From CAVVWJ01 sp965652025 (GTDB taxonomy: Bacteria > Gemmatimonadota > Gemmatimonadetes > Gemmatimonadales > GWC2-71-9): a DNA stretch of 64,000 nucleotides. The translations under genes and the position numbers were made by a program. How positions within the stretch are numbered: the first letter of the stretch is position 1; every line of letters starts with the position of its first letter. The notes beneath the pieces were generated by a model that ran no database searches, was not told where the DNA came from, and worked only from the letters and a program-made list of their open reading frames with translations. Shown here one piece after another: positions 33,511 to 41,855 of the stretch. Where the stretch lies: contig CBFGTM010000003.1 in NCBI GenBank assembly GCA_965652025.1, forward strand, positions 62,001 to 126,000, read 5' to 3'.

Positions 33511-33583
33511 GGCCCTTAGCTCAGTCGGTTAGAGCAGCGGACTCATAATCCGTAGGTCCTGGGTTCGAATCCCAGAGGGCCCA
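33510..33583 (+). tRNA. tRNA-Ile (anticodon CAT, lysidine type)
   Basis: A 74-base cloverleaf: acceptor GGGCCCT pairs with AGGGCCC, discriminator A83, D-arm TTAGCTCAGTCGGTTAGAGC, anticodon loop CTCATAA with CAT, and T-arm GGGTTCGAATCCC. It closely resembles E. coli ileX, which is why I call Ile2 (CAT read after TilS modification) rather than Met. CCA is not encoded. The first base is the last base of the receiver gene's stop. Confidence 0.9.
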
Positions 33584-33590
33584 TTCCTGG

Positions 33591-33619
33591 TTGACACCCC
33601 TTTTTATCCGCTGCATCCT
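33591..33619 (+). promoter_or_regulatory. Possible sigma-70-type promoter after tRNA-Ile
   Basis: A perfect -35 TTGACA at 33591-33596 is followed at 17 bases by CATCCT (33614-33619), a weak -10. It would drive the DUF6817 gene. Confidence 0.35.
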
Positions 33620-33759
33620 TATCGCGGTCCAGAGTTCTAAATCTCAGGGCACCAACGACAGCCCCGTACCGGCCGAAAGAGACCGAGGAGGGCCCCATCG
33701 TTACTTCGACGCAGGGCGAGGCCCGGGTTGAACTTGCGGCCCTGTCGGCCGACGACCCC

Positions 33760-34374
33760 ATGTACGAGCGGGCAATGGAGCTGCTCGAGCGATTCGGGGC
33801 GGTCTCCGTTGAACATTCGAGCGGCACCCTTCTGGAGCATCTGCGCGGGACCTACGAGCAGCTCGACCGATGGGGGTGCAGTAAGGACCTGTGTCGGGCG
33901 GGCCTCTATCACAGCGTGTACGGCACGCAGCATTTCCGGACTCGGACCGTGCCGTTCGAGGCTCGCGACGAGGTCCGCGGGGCAATCGGGGAACGGGCCG
34001 AGGAGATCGCCTACCTTTACTGCGCGCTGTCGCGGAGATCGCTCTATCGAAACCTCGACGTGGGCGCCCCCTACGCGGTGAAGGCGCTGGATGGCGGGGA
34101 GATCCCGCTCAGCCTGGCACAGCTCGCAGATCTGATGACCCTGGACCTCGCCAACAACCTGGAGCAGCGGCCCCGGGCGACGCGGGACGTCGCGCGGATA
34201 GAGCGCGATCGAGCGATCTACGAGCGAGCCGTGGCGCTGCTGCCCCGGGCCGCCGTCGCGGAGTTTCGGGACACGTTTCGCCGTCGCAGCAAGGCGGAGC
34301 TCTTCGCCAGAAAACTGCTGCGCGTGCCGGGACGAGCCCTCCGGTCGATTAGGAGGCGGTTGAAGCCCAGCTGA
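33760..34374 (+). CDS. DUF6817-family protein
   Basis: The 204-residue protein recalls the DUF6817 family: HSSGTLLEHLRGTYEQL, a CRAGLYHSVYGTQHF block with conserved histidines, AIGERAEEIAYLYCAL. The spaced H/H/D residues look like a remote HD-type metal site, which is my inference. ATG 33760 gives the family-like start MYERAMELLERFGA but lacks a ribosome site. A GAGGAGGG further upstream has only an ATC codon after it. The C-terminus is strongly basic. The 176-base gap upstream holds a possible promoter. Function is unknown. Confidence 0.7.
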   Translation: MYERAMELLERFGAVSVEHSSGTLLEHLRGTYEQLDRWGCSKDLCRAGLYHSVYGTQHFRTRTVPFEARDEVRGAIGERAEEIAYLYCALSRRSLYRNLDVGAPYAVKALDGGEIPLSLAQLADLMTLDLANNLEQRPRATRDVARIERDRAIYERAVALLPRAAVAEFRDTFRRRSKAELFARKLLRVPGRALRSIRRRLKPS

Positions 34375-34494
34375 CTTGTGCTCACTTGCTCCTTCCTTGC
34401 CGCTTCACTACGGCACAAATCTTCCATAGCCATCTCATAACAAATCACTCCTCTGCCTCTTAGGCAGACTTGTAGAACTCAGGCCGGCACCTGT

Positions 34495-34866
34495 ATGACT
34501 CACGACACTGTCCTGCTCGTTGACGACGAGGCGCTGCTTCGCCGGCTGTTGTCGCGTATGCTGATGGAGGCGGGCTGGACGGTAATCCAGGCCGAGAATG
34601 GGCAGTTGGCCCTCGAGGCTGCCCGCGAGATGGACAGAGACCTCGCTCTGGTCATCACCGACATCCACATGCCACTGATGGATGGACTGGTCTTGGCCCG
34701 AGAGCTTCAGTCAATCCATCCGCGGGTCCCGGTGCTTTATATCAGCGGGCGTGATCTTCCGCCCAGCCTGGCCGACTCGATTCCCGAGGAGCGCGTCCTG
34801 AGGAAGCCGTTCCGAACGGAGTTGTTTATCGATGCGGTGCAGCGCCTGATTCCTCGACCGGCTTGA
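34495..34866 (+). CDS. Single-domain response regulator (receiver only), second copy
   Basis: The 123-residue CheY-like protein has Asp10-Asp11, phosphoacceptor Asp56 in VITDIHMPLMDG and LRKPF near the end, with no output domain. It shares the VLYIS segment and overall length with the receiver at 33.1 kb, suggesting a shared partner or common origin. The 120-base gap before it has a small CTGCCT/AGGCAG hairpin (34453-34467). The next gene follows after 30 bases, so it likely heads a short operon with the DUF5996 and zinc-finger genes. Confidence 0.9.
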   Translation: MTHDTVLLVDDEALLRRLLSRMLMEAGWTVIQAENGQLALEAAREMDRDLALVITDIHMPLMDGLVLARELQSIHPRVPVLYISGRDLPPSLADSIPEERVLRKPFRTELFIDAVQRLIPRPA

Positions 34867-34896
34867 CCGGAGGGTTTTCCGGGTGAAAGCTCAGGC

Positions 34897-35844
34897 GTGA
34901 CGGCATCCGTCGTTGTCGCCGACCGCAGAGGACAGGGTCCTTGGCCCAGGCTGCCTTTGGCCGAGTGGCGGGACACCCAGAGCACCCTGCATCGCTGGGT
35001 CCAGATGGTAGGGAAGACCCGCCTGGCCCTCGCCCCTCCAGTCAATCACTGGTGGCACGTCGCCCTGTATCTGACCGCCCGGGGGCTGAGTACCTCGCCT
35101 ATGCCCTCCGGTAGCCGAACGGTCGAGGTCGAGCTCGACTTTATTGATCACAACCTGCTGGTCCGGACCGGCGACGGCTCCACCCGAGCCATGGCCCTGG
35201 TCCCCAGATCGGTCGCGGATTTCTACCGGGAATATCGGGCATTGCTCGACACGCTTGGGGTTCGGGTCAATCTTCGCCCAGTCCCGGCCGAGATGGCGGA
35301 CACGCTCCCATTCCCCGACGACCATGAGCACCGGTCCTACGATCCGGAATATGCTGCGCGGTGCTGGAAGGTCCTGGCTCAGGCTGCGCGGGTGCTGCAG
35401 CAATTTCGCGGTCGCTTCCTCGGCAAGTGCAGCCCGGTCCACTTCTTCTGGGGCGGGTTCGACCTGGCCTGCACCCGGTTCTCCGGCCGCCCCGCGCCGC
35501 CGCATCCCGGCGGAATCCCTAATCTTCCGGATCGGATCACCCGAGAAGCCTACTCGCACGAATGCATCAGCGCGGGCTGGTGGCCGGGAGATCCCCGGTT
35601 CCCGGAGCCGGGGTTCTATTCCTATAGTTACCCTGAACCCGCAGGCTTCTCCCAGGCGAGAGTGCGGCCGGCGGAGGCCTATTACCATCAGGAGCTGGGG
35701 GAGTTCATCCTGCCTTACGAAGCAATTCGCACCAGCAGCCGTCCCGATGAGCTCCTCCTGCAATTCATCCAGTCCACGTATGAGGCCGGAGCCGAGCTCG
35801 GCGGCTGGGACCGTCAGGCGCTCGAGCGCGACGGCAGGGAATGA
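34897..35844 (+). CDS. DUF5996-family protein
   Basis: The 315-residue protein matches the DUF5996 pattern: LPLAEWRDTQSTLHRWVQMV near the start, NHWWHVALYLTARGLST, VELDFIDHNL, YRALLDTLGV, FFWGGFDLACTRFSGR, and SHECISAGWWPGD near the end. No known catalytic motif is visible to me, and no signal or TM segment is present. GTG 34897 is the likely start. It overlaps the UBP zinc-finger gene by four bases and follows a receiver gene, so the three may act together. Function unknown. Confidence 0.78.
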   Translation: MTASVVVADRRGQGPWPRLPLAEWRDTQSTLHRWVQMVGKTRLALAPPVNHWWHVALYLTARGLSTSPMPSGSRTVEVELDFIDHNLLVRTGDGSTRAMALVPRSVADFYREYRALLDTLGVRVNLRPVPAEMADTLPFPDDHEHRSYDPEYAARCWKVLAQAARVLQQFRGRFLGKCSPVHFFWGGFDLACTRFSGRPAPPHPGGIPNLPDRITREAYSHECISAGWWPGDPRFPEPGFYSYSYPEPAGFSQARVRPAEAYYHQELGEFILPYEAIRTSSRPDELLLQFIQSTYEAGAELGGWDRQALERDGRE

Positions 35845-36125
35845 CCCAGATGCAGTGCATACACCTCGACCAGATACGTCCAGTGAGGCCGAACACCCCC
35901 GATGGGTGTGAGGAATGTCTGAAGACCGGATCCTGGTGGGTCCACCTTCGGCTCTGTCTCTCCTGCGGCCATGTGGGCTGCTGTGATTCCTCTCCGGGAA
36001 AGCATGCTACCAAGCACTTCCATAGCTCGCGCCACCCCATCGTCAGGAGCTACGAGCCAGGCGAGGACTGGGCCTGGTGCTATGTGGATCAGGTCACGCT
36101 GGAGCCCGCTCCCCGGGTTGGATAA
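35841..36125 (+). CDS. UBP-type zinc-finger protein
   Basis: This 94-residue protein is essentially one ZnF-UBP domain. Metal-binding candidates are in the right order: Cys6/His8, Cys23/Cys26, Cys39/Cys42, Cys47, His55, His59-x-His61 and His65. In eukaryotes this domain binds the C-terminal Gly-Gly of ubiquitin. Free-standing bacterial forms are known as a family, but their ligand is unclear. The start overlaps the DUF5996 stop (ATGA). A 156-base gap without an evident gene follows. Confidence 0.88.
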   Translation: MTQMQCIHLDQIRPVRPNTPDGCEECLKTGSWWVHLRLCLSCGHVGCCDSSPGKHATKHFHSSRHPIVRSYEPGEDWAWCYVDQVTLEPAPRVG

Positions 36126-36281
36126 AGACCCCGGATCGTCCCGGCGGCAGCGTGTCTGCCATCACTTCAGAAATGATGAACCCGAGCTAGCTTCTGCTCG
36201 CCGAGGCTTCAGGCCTGGCGCCGTTCACCTGGAAGACCTGTAAATCCGATCGATCGCCTCTGGCGTTTAGCGAGCCTAACC

Positions 36282-38972
36282 GTGCCGTTCCCCCTTGACC
36301 GCCGGCCCTTGCCGCTGTTCCGGGTGCCCTCGCGCCTCCGGACTAGGGCACTCCTGGGCGCCTTGCTCATCACGGCCTGCAGCGGGGGTGCCGACTTGCT
36401 GCTGCCGGGGGACGGACAACCCGCGCAGATCGAGCTTAGACGTGGCGGCGATCAGACCGGACGAGTAGGCGAGCCTCTCGCCGACTCGCTGGTCTTCGCG
36501 GTGCTCGATTCCCGGTCCCGCGGGGTGGAGGGCGCCCAAGTCGTTTTCGAGCTCAGCTTGGCCGGTCCAGGAGCCGATGTGGTGCCTGATACGGCCACGA
36601 CCGATGCCGATGGGATGGCCAAGGTAAGAATGGTCCTGGGAACCAGAATTGGTCCTCAGTCGGGAGAGGCCAGAGTCCTGGTACCGGATGGCACCCGGGA
36701 GCCGACCACCACCTTTACCATCATGGCGCTCGCGGAAAACGCCGATGGGATGTCAGCCATCTCAGGCGATGAACAGATCGCACCCGCCGGCTCCGCCCTG
36801 CCACAGCCGCTGGTTATTCAGGTTACCGATGCCTTCGGCAACCCGATTTCAGGGGTTCCGATAACCTGGACTGCTCCGGAGGGCGGCAGCGTCAGCGAGA
36901 CGTCCAACCTGACCGATGGCGACGGGCGCGCCAGCGTGGTGCGTACGCTGGGTCCGACTGCTGGCATCCAAACCACAGTCGCGACCTCTGAGGTGGGCCT
37001 GGCCGGGTCTCCGGTGACGTTCACCAGTACTGCCACTGCCGGCAGCGCGGCTGGCCTTTCCATCGTATCGGGTAACGAGCAGACCGCCCAGGTGGGCACC
37101 GAGTTGCCGGGCGACCTGGTAGTCCGTCTGGTGGACGCCAGCGGCAACGGTGTGCCCGACGCAGCCGTCACCTGGGTGGTCGGCACCGGAGGCGGTAGCG
37201 TCTCGCCCGAGAACACCCGGACCGACGAGGCAGGCCGGACATCCTCCCGCTGGACCCTAGGCCCCACGCCCGGATCCAACCGGGTCGACGCGGTGGTCTC
37301 CGGAGTGGGCGTGGTCAACTTCACCGCTACGGGCACGGCAGTGGTCCCGGCCCAGCTCAGTATGGTGACCCAGCCCTCGGGGTCGGCCCAGAATGGGGTG
37401 CGGCTCGAGCGCCAGCCGGTCGTTCGGGTACAGGACGGCCGAGCCGGTATTGTGGTCACTGCGCAACTCTCCGGCGGCAGTGGCGAGTTGCTGGGCACCC
37501 GGCAGCTGACCACCGGATCGGATGGATCGGCAGCCTTTACCGACCTCGTTATTGCGGGTGCCGACGGTGCCCGGACGCTGGTGTTCACGGCGAGCGGTTA
37601 TGCCGGGGTAAGCTCGTCGGTCATTGAAGTTCGGCCGATCGCCACCACCACCACGATCACCAGTGACTCACCCGACCCATCGGTTGCCGGCGGGACCGTA
37701 ACCGTCGGCTTCCAGGTTAGCTCGGCGGGTCCGCTGCCGGTCGGCAGCGTGACCGTGACCGTGAGCGATGGGGCGCCGACCTGCACCGCAGTGCTCCAGG
37801 GTGGGGGCGGAAGCTGCCAAATGGTGTTAAACCGGACCGGTGACCGGACTCTGCGGGCGAGCTATTCCGGTGCGCCGGGGTTCCTGGCGAGCTCCGGCAC
37901 TGCCGGTCACCGAGTCGATTCCTCAACGCCGGAGAATCGCCCACCCAATGCCGAGTACCGATCGCACTGCGAGAACCTCACCTGCGAGTTCACCGACCGG
38001 AGCGATGATCGGGATGGTCAGGTCACCGGCTGGAGCTGGAACTTTGGCGATGGGACTGCACCGGTCACCCAACAAAACCCGACGCACACGTTCGCCTCGG
38101 CGGGCAGCTACACGGTAACCCTGACTGCAACCGACGATCGCGGTGCCAGCAATACCGCCACTGCTACCGTGAAGGTCGAGGCTCCGCCGCCCCCACCAGC
38201 GAACAAGGCGCCCCAGGCGGATTTCGAGGTTCAATGCACCGATCTGACCTGCACCTTTACTGACAAGAGTAAAGATGACGACGGCACCATCGTGGGCCGG
38301 GTCTGGGATTATGGCGACGGGAGTCCGCCGAGCGGCACCCCGTCCCATACCTATGGGGCCGAAGGCAATTACCAGGTGACCCTCACGGTTACCGACGATG
38401 ACGGGGCCGTGGATAGCAGGTCGCACGACGCCAACCCCAAAGCGCCCCCAGCACCGAATCAGCCGCCCACGGCGGCCTTCACCGAGAACTGCACCAACCT
38501 CGACTGCTCGTTCAGTTCCGAGGCCAGCAGCGATCCCGAGGGCGGGATCACCAGGAGCTGGAACTTCGGTGACGGGTCTGGCGGCTCCGATGCGGTGAAC
38601 CCATCGCATACCTACCCGGGCGCGGGAACGTACACGGTGACCCTCACGGTCAGTGACAATGATGGAGCGAGCGATAGTGAGACTCATCAGGTCACTGTCA
38701 CGGCACCGAACCAGTCACCGACCGCCGACTTCACGCAGACCTGTGACGGTCTGGCCTGCAATTTCAGTTCGGCCGGGAGCACCGATCCCGATGGCGACCT
38801 CCTTACCTACGAATGGGATTTCGATGACCACGGAGGGCAATCCACGGAAGCGAATCCCACCTACACGTTCAGCGAAGCGGGACAGCACAACGTGAGGTTG
38901 AGAGTTAGCGACGGTCGGGGAGGGGAGGGCCAGGATCAGCACGTGGTTGACGTAACGGCGCCCGCGCCTTGA
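36282..38972 (+). CDS. Large Ig-like/PKD-repeat lipoprotein
   Basis: The 896-residue protein has a lipoprotein signal with lipobox LITAC (Cys33). It has several Ig-like/Big_1-type repeats up to about residue 450 (blocks such as VQVTDAFGNPISGVPITW and VRLVDASGNGVPDAAVTW), a Big_3_5-like domain near 455-550, and four PKD domains at about 553-640, 641-725, 726-809 and 810-896. Each PKD domain starts with a Cys pair spaced by four residues (for example CENLTC, CTDLTC). It is probably an exposed adhesin or matrix protein. GTG 36282 is the start. No catalytic domain is seen. Confidence 0.85.
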   Translation: MPFPLDRRPLPLFRVPSRLRTRALLGALLITACSGGADLLLPGDGQPAQIELRRGGDQTGRVGEPLADSLVFAVLDSRSRGVEGAQVVFELSLAGPGADVVPDTATTDADGMAKVRMVLGTRIGPQSGEARVLVPDGTREPTTTFTIMALAENADGMSAISGDEQIAPAGSALPQPLVIQVTDAFGNPISGVPITWTAPEGGSVSETSNLTDGDGRASVVRTLGPTAGIQTTVATSEVGLAGSPVTFTSTATAGSAAGLSIVSGNEQTAQVGTELPGDLVVRLVDASGNGVPDAAVTWVVGTGGGSVSPENTRTDEAGRTSSRWTLGPTPGSNRVDAVVSGVGVVNFTATGTAVVPAQLSMVTQPSGSAQNGVRLERQPVVRVQDGRAGIVVTAQLSGGSGELLGTRQLTTGSDGSAAFTDLVIAGADGARTLVFTASGYAGVSSSVIEVRPIATTTTITSDSPDPSVAGGTVTVGFQVSSAGPLPVGSVTVTVSDGAPTCTAVLQGGGGSCQMVLNRTGDRTLRASYSGAPGFLASSGTAGHRVDSSTPENRPPNAEYRSHCENLTCEFTDRSDDRDGQVTGWSWNFGDGTAPVTQQNPTHTFASAGSYTVTLTATDDRGASNTATATVKVEAPPPPPANKAPQADFEVQCTDLTCTFTDKSKDDDGTIVGRVWDYGDGSPPSGTPSHTYGAEGNYQVTLTVTDDDGAVDSRSHDANPKAPPAPNQPPTAAFTENCTNLDCSFSSEASSDPEGGITRSWNFGDGSGGSDAVNPSHTYPGAGTYTVTLTVSDNDGASDSETHQVTVTAPNQSPTADFTQTCDGLACNFSSAGSTDPDGDLLTYEWDFDDHGGQSTEANPTYTFSEAGQHNVRLRVSDGRGGEGQDQHVVDVTAPAP

Positions 38973-39041
38973 TCGACGGGAGCACCCACCCACATCCCCC
39001 GCTAGACTCGCCTACCGCCGTACCGCAGATCTCCTAAAGCC

Positions 39042-39079
39042 CCCCGCCACCTGGCCGATACTTGACCGACGTGGCGGGG
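39042..39079 (+). terminator. Terminator-like hairpin after the PKD lipoprotein
   Basis: CCCCGCCAC (39042-39050) pairs perfectly with GTGGCGGGG (39071-39079) around a 20-base loop. A short CGTTTC follows. The long loop and weak T run make it moderate rather than strong. Confidence 0.5.
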
Positions 39080-39216
39080 AGCCTCGTTTCGGGCCCCGGT
39101 CTCTTGCCTTCGCGTCAGCATCACCTACAAGGAGCCGCCGTGCCGGCCGTGCCGGCGTCGACCCCTCGAACTGCCGCGATGCCATCGTCCACCTCAGCTG
39201 CACAGGATGCCAAAGG

Positions 39217-40425
39217 ATGACCTACTTGTTCAAGCTGGCCCGTCGCGGTGCCCGTTTCAGAGCGGTCCTGGCACCTTCCCTGATCCTGACCTTCGCCGCC
39301 TGCAACACCGACCAGCTGGCACCCAGTTCCGACGACAGCACCCCGACCGAAACCAGCGGCATCGCCGCCCTCCCGAACACACCCGCATTCGCTGTCGGCT
39401 TTCGGGGTGGGATTTCCTTCGGTACCTCGGCTCAGCCGACCAGCGCCTTCGGCTCGGTATTGAACGGGGGCCTGCGGAACATCTGGCCGGAGGAACTCCG
39501 GGGGGAGCTGGCGGAGATCAAGAGCCGCGGCGGCAAGGTGGTGCTCATGTTTGCGGGGAACGAAGAACACTATAAGGATGCCGATGGACACTTCGACTTC
39601 GGCAAGTGGAAGGCCCGGGTGGACCGGTTCAAGACCGTGAACTTCTCCGACTACGTCCAGGACGGGACTATCGTCGGGCACTACTTGATCGACGAGCCCT
39701 ACGATCCCTTCAACTGGCATGGCGAGCCGATCCCGGGGTCGATGATCGAGGAGATGGCCAAGTACAGCAAGCAACTGTGGCCCAGCATGGTGACTATCGT
39801 GCGGGCGCAGCCGGATCAGGTGCGGTGGAGCGGGACCTTCCAGTACCTCGATGCGGCCTGGGCCCAATACACCTACCAGAAGGGTGACATCGAGGACTAC
39901 ATCCGGGAGAACGTGGCCGATGCCCAGGCCATGGGCTTGGGGCTGGTGGTCGGGCTCAACATCACCAAGGGAAGCCCCACCAAGGGCGAGATGACTGGCA
40001 AGCAGGTGGAGAGCTGGGGATCGACTCTGCTGAGCAGCACTTATCCCTGTGCCTTCATCAGTTGGCAGTATAATGAGCGGCACCTGGCCCAGGACGACAT
40101 GAAGACTGCCATGGCTCGCCTGGCCCAGAAGGCGGCTGACCGACCCAGCCGCTCCTGCTCCTCCGGGCCGCTTACCCTCCCCAGTGTCAGCGGCATCACG
40201 CTCAAGGCTGTACGTCAGCTTCACGACGGTCGCACGGCCGCGATTCTGAGCTGGTCCGGCGCAGCCGGCACGAGCGTGGACCTCTTCAAGAATGGAACGT
40301 TCGTCCGTAGAACGACTAACGACGGGCGTGCCGTGAGTATTCCGAACAAGCGGGGCACCTATACCTACCGGGTGTGTGAGGCGGGCAAGACCCGCTGCTC
40401 GAGCACCGTCACTATCACCCTTTGA
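39217..40425 (+). CDS. Lipoprotein with TIM-barrel-like domain, function unknown
   Basis: The 402-residue protein has an N-terminal signal with a lipobox-like FAAC (Cys29) and a Ser/Thr linker. Residues 60-300 read like a sugar-active (beta/alpha)8 barrel: EIKSRGGKVVLMFAG, WKARVDRFK, GHYLIDEPYDP with possible acidic catalytic residues, LGLVVGLNITKG. The last 80 residues are fibronectin-like (ILSWSGAAGTSVDLFKNGTF). I cannot assign a glycoside hydrolase family. It lies 244 bases after the PKD lipoprotein and before a very strong terminator, so the two may be co-expressed surface proteins. A minus-strand frame over it is not supported. Confidence 0.72.
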   Translation: MTYLFKLARRGARFRAVLAPSLILTFAACNTDQLAPSSDDSTPTETSGIAALPNTPAFAVGFRGGISFGTSAQPTSAFGSVLNGGLRNIWPEELRGELAEIKSRGGKVVLMFAGNEEHYKDADGHFDFGKWKARVDRFKTVNFSDYVQDGTIVGHYLIDEPYDPFNWHGEPIPGSMIEEMAKYSKQLWPSMVTIVRAQPDQVRWSGTFQYLDAAWAQYTYQKGDIEDYIRENVADAQAMGLGLVVGLNITKGSPTKGEMTGKQVESWGSTLLSSTYPCAFISWQYNERHLAQDDMKTAMARLAQKAADRPSRSCSSGPLTLPSVSGITLKAVRQLHDGRTAAILSWSGAAGTSVDLFKNGTFVRRTTNDGRAVSIPNKRGTYTYRVCEAGKTRCSSTVTITL

Positions 40426-40444
40426 ACGCAGATCCAAACCTTCG

Positions 40445-40475
40445 AAAGGCCCCGGGAGACCGGGGCCTTTTCTTT
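40445..40475 (+). terminator. Strong rho-independent terminator
   Basis: AAAGGCCCCGG (40445-40455) pairs perfectly with CCGGGGCCTTT (40460-40470) around GAGA and is followed by TCTTT. It ends the lipoprotein transcript 20 bases after its stop. Confidence 0.92.
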
Positions 40476-40573
40476 GGCCCATCATCGAGCTGAAATGATC
40501 GTGATCGACGCCTCGACCTGCGCAAACTTGCAGGGCGGGGACGGTTCGGTTTAGACTTTCGCACTCGGAGTTC

Positions 40574-40647
40574 GGGCGATTAGCTCAGCTGGTTAGAGCG
40601 CGCGCCTCACATGCGCGAGGTCGGGGGTTCGAGCCCCTCATCGCCCA
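40574..40647 (+). tRNA. tRNA-Val (anticodon CAC)
   Basis: A 74-base cloverleaf: acceptor GGGCGAT pairs with ATCGCCC, discriminator A, D-arm TTAGCTCAGCTGGTTAGAGC, anticodon loop CTCACAT on a CGCGC/GCGCG stem, and T-arm GGGGTTCGAGCCCC. CCA is not encoded. It stands alone between the terminator at 40445 and the SAP-like gene. Confidence 0.92.
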
Positions 40648-40742
40648 CATGCCGTCCCTGCACCCGCGGCTCCCCCCCTGCCCACCCTTGCCCACATGGC
40701 CCACCCGCGAAACATTCCAATGGCTTTAACTAGAGGGTCGGT

Positions 40743-41855
40743 TTGAGGTTGGACGAGGATCTCCGGATCTCGGGTGAGGTGCTCACCCTGGAAGATCCCA
40801 ATTCCAGTGATCTGCTGAGCTACGCTGCCGGACGCGGGCACCGCGAGTATCCCTGTCTCTCGCGGACCCACAATCCGTCGAGCTGCGTGCCCTGTCTGGA
40901 TTTCTCACCCTGGCTGCGGGAGCGGGTGCGCCGGGGTGAGGTAGAGGCATTGGGAGAGTATCTCTGGCGGGTGCGCCGGGCAGATCCGGACGTGACTGGA
41001 AGCAGTGAGCAGATCCTGCTGAAGTATCGCGAGCTGGCCGAAGCCATCATGGCGACGCCACTGGACCGCCACTTGGATCTGGGCTCGGAGGATGGCTATC
41101 TGGACCTGCGGGTCGCTCTGGTCCTGCTGGCTGCCCACGAGACCTTTTCGGGCTTTATCATGGCCGGCGAGTCGGCCGAGGTCATGGCTGCCTTCATGGT
41201 GCCCCATAGCTTCTCGCTGACCGGGGTCGCTGAGCTGCTCCACCGGCGCAACGGCTTTGTGACGGAGATGGGCCGAGAGATGGAATACTGGGCCTGCTGG
41301 ACTCCGCTCTTGCCTGACGCGATCCGCTCGCCCATCCCTCCCCACGACTCCGCCTTTCAGTCCATGCTTGGCGCGCTGGGCCGGTTGCCGCTCGGGACCC
41401 GGGCCCACGCGGTGGACGTGCTGCGGCATCTGGCAGCCGATCCCTGCGCCCCGCGCTCCCTCGCGAGCCTTTGCCGGTACGAGACCCGTCGCCTGGGACT
41501 CGAGGTGGCAGAGTCCTCGCGGCTCATCCTCGACAGCGGACTGGTGGTTCCCGCCAGCGACATCGGAGCCTGGGTCAAAGCCTGGACCCGCCGAGACCTG
41601 CTCAGCTTCCTGGCGCAGGCCGGCGTCCGGGCCCCGAAATCCTGGAGTAAGGAGCGGTTGGCCGAAGTGGCCATGGCCGACTGCGAGGTTGCGGTACGTT
41701 CCCGGATGGAAGATTACGGCGCTGTAGAGTTGGCACCCGCACACTTCGAGGCGGCCAGCCGGCTGGGTGGGTATATCGATGACGTGAAGGAGACCTGGCG
41801 GTTGTGGCTGGGGTTCGGCAGCGGAGTCCGGCGCAACCTGAGGCGTAGCGACTAG
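40743..41855 (+). CDS. Unknown 370-residue protein with SAP-like segment
   Basis: I do not recognise the family. The protein is soluble and acidic, with a Cys-containing N-terminal patch (CLSRTHNPSSCVPCLDF, three cysteines that could bind metal) and a helical middle. Near residues 280-312, TRRDLLSFLAQAGVRAPKSWSK resembles a SAP/helix-extended-helix segment, a DNA-binding or plant-nuclear fold (quoted in part: DLLSFLAQAGV). It starts with TTG behind GAGGG. Its stop shares CTAG with the stop of the convergent kinase gene. Confidence 0.55.
   Translation: MRLDEDLRISGEVLTLEDPNSSDLLSYAAGRGHREYPCLSRTHNPSSCVPCLDFSPWLRERVRRGEVEALGEYLWRVRRADPDVTGSSEQILLKYRELAEAIMATPLDRHLDLGSEDGYLDLRVALVLLAAHETFSGFIMAGESAEVMAAFMVPHSFSLTGVAELLHRRNGFVTEMGREMEYWACWTPLLPDAIRSPIPPHDSAFQSMLGALGRLPLGTRAHAVDVLRHLAADPCAPRSLASLCRYETRRLGLEVAESSRLILDSGLVVPASDIGAWVKAWTRRDLLSFLAQAGVRAPKSWSKERLAEVAMADCEVAVRSRMEDYGAVELAPAHFEAASRLGGYIDDVKETWRLWLGFGSGVRRNLRRSD

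Noticed and set aside
33510..33583. tRNA-Ile as a phage or island attachment site.
   Set aside because: I found no second copy of its 3' end and no integrase in the window.
33640..33759. An ATC start for the DUF6817 gene behind GAGGAGGG.
   Set aside because: ATC starts are very rare, and ATG 33760 gives a family-like N-terminus, so I kept ATG despite the missing ribosome site.
39121..40485. A 454-codon minus-strand frame over the second lipoprotein.
   Set aside because: The plus-strand frame has a signal sequence, lipobox and terminator, while the minus frame has no ribosome site or motif and would cross the terminator.
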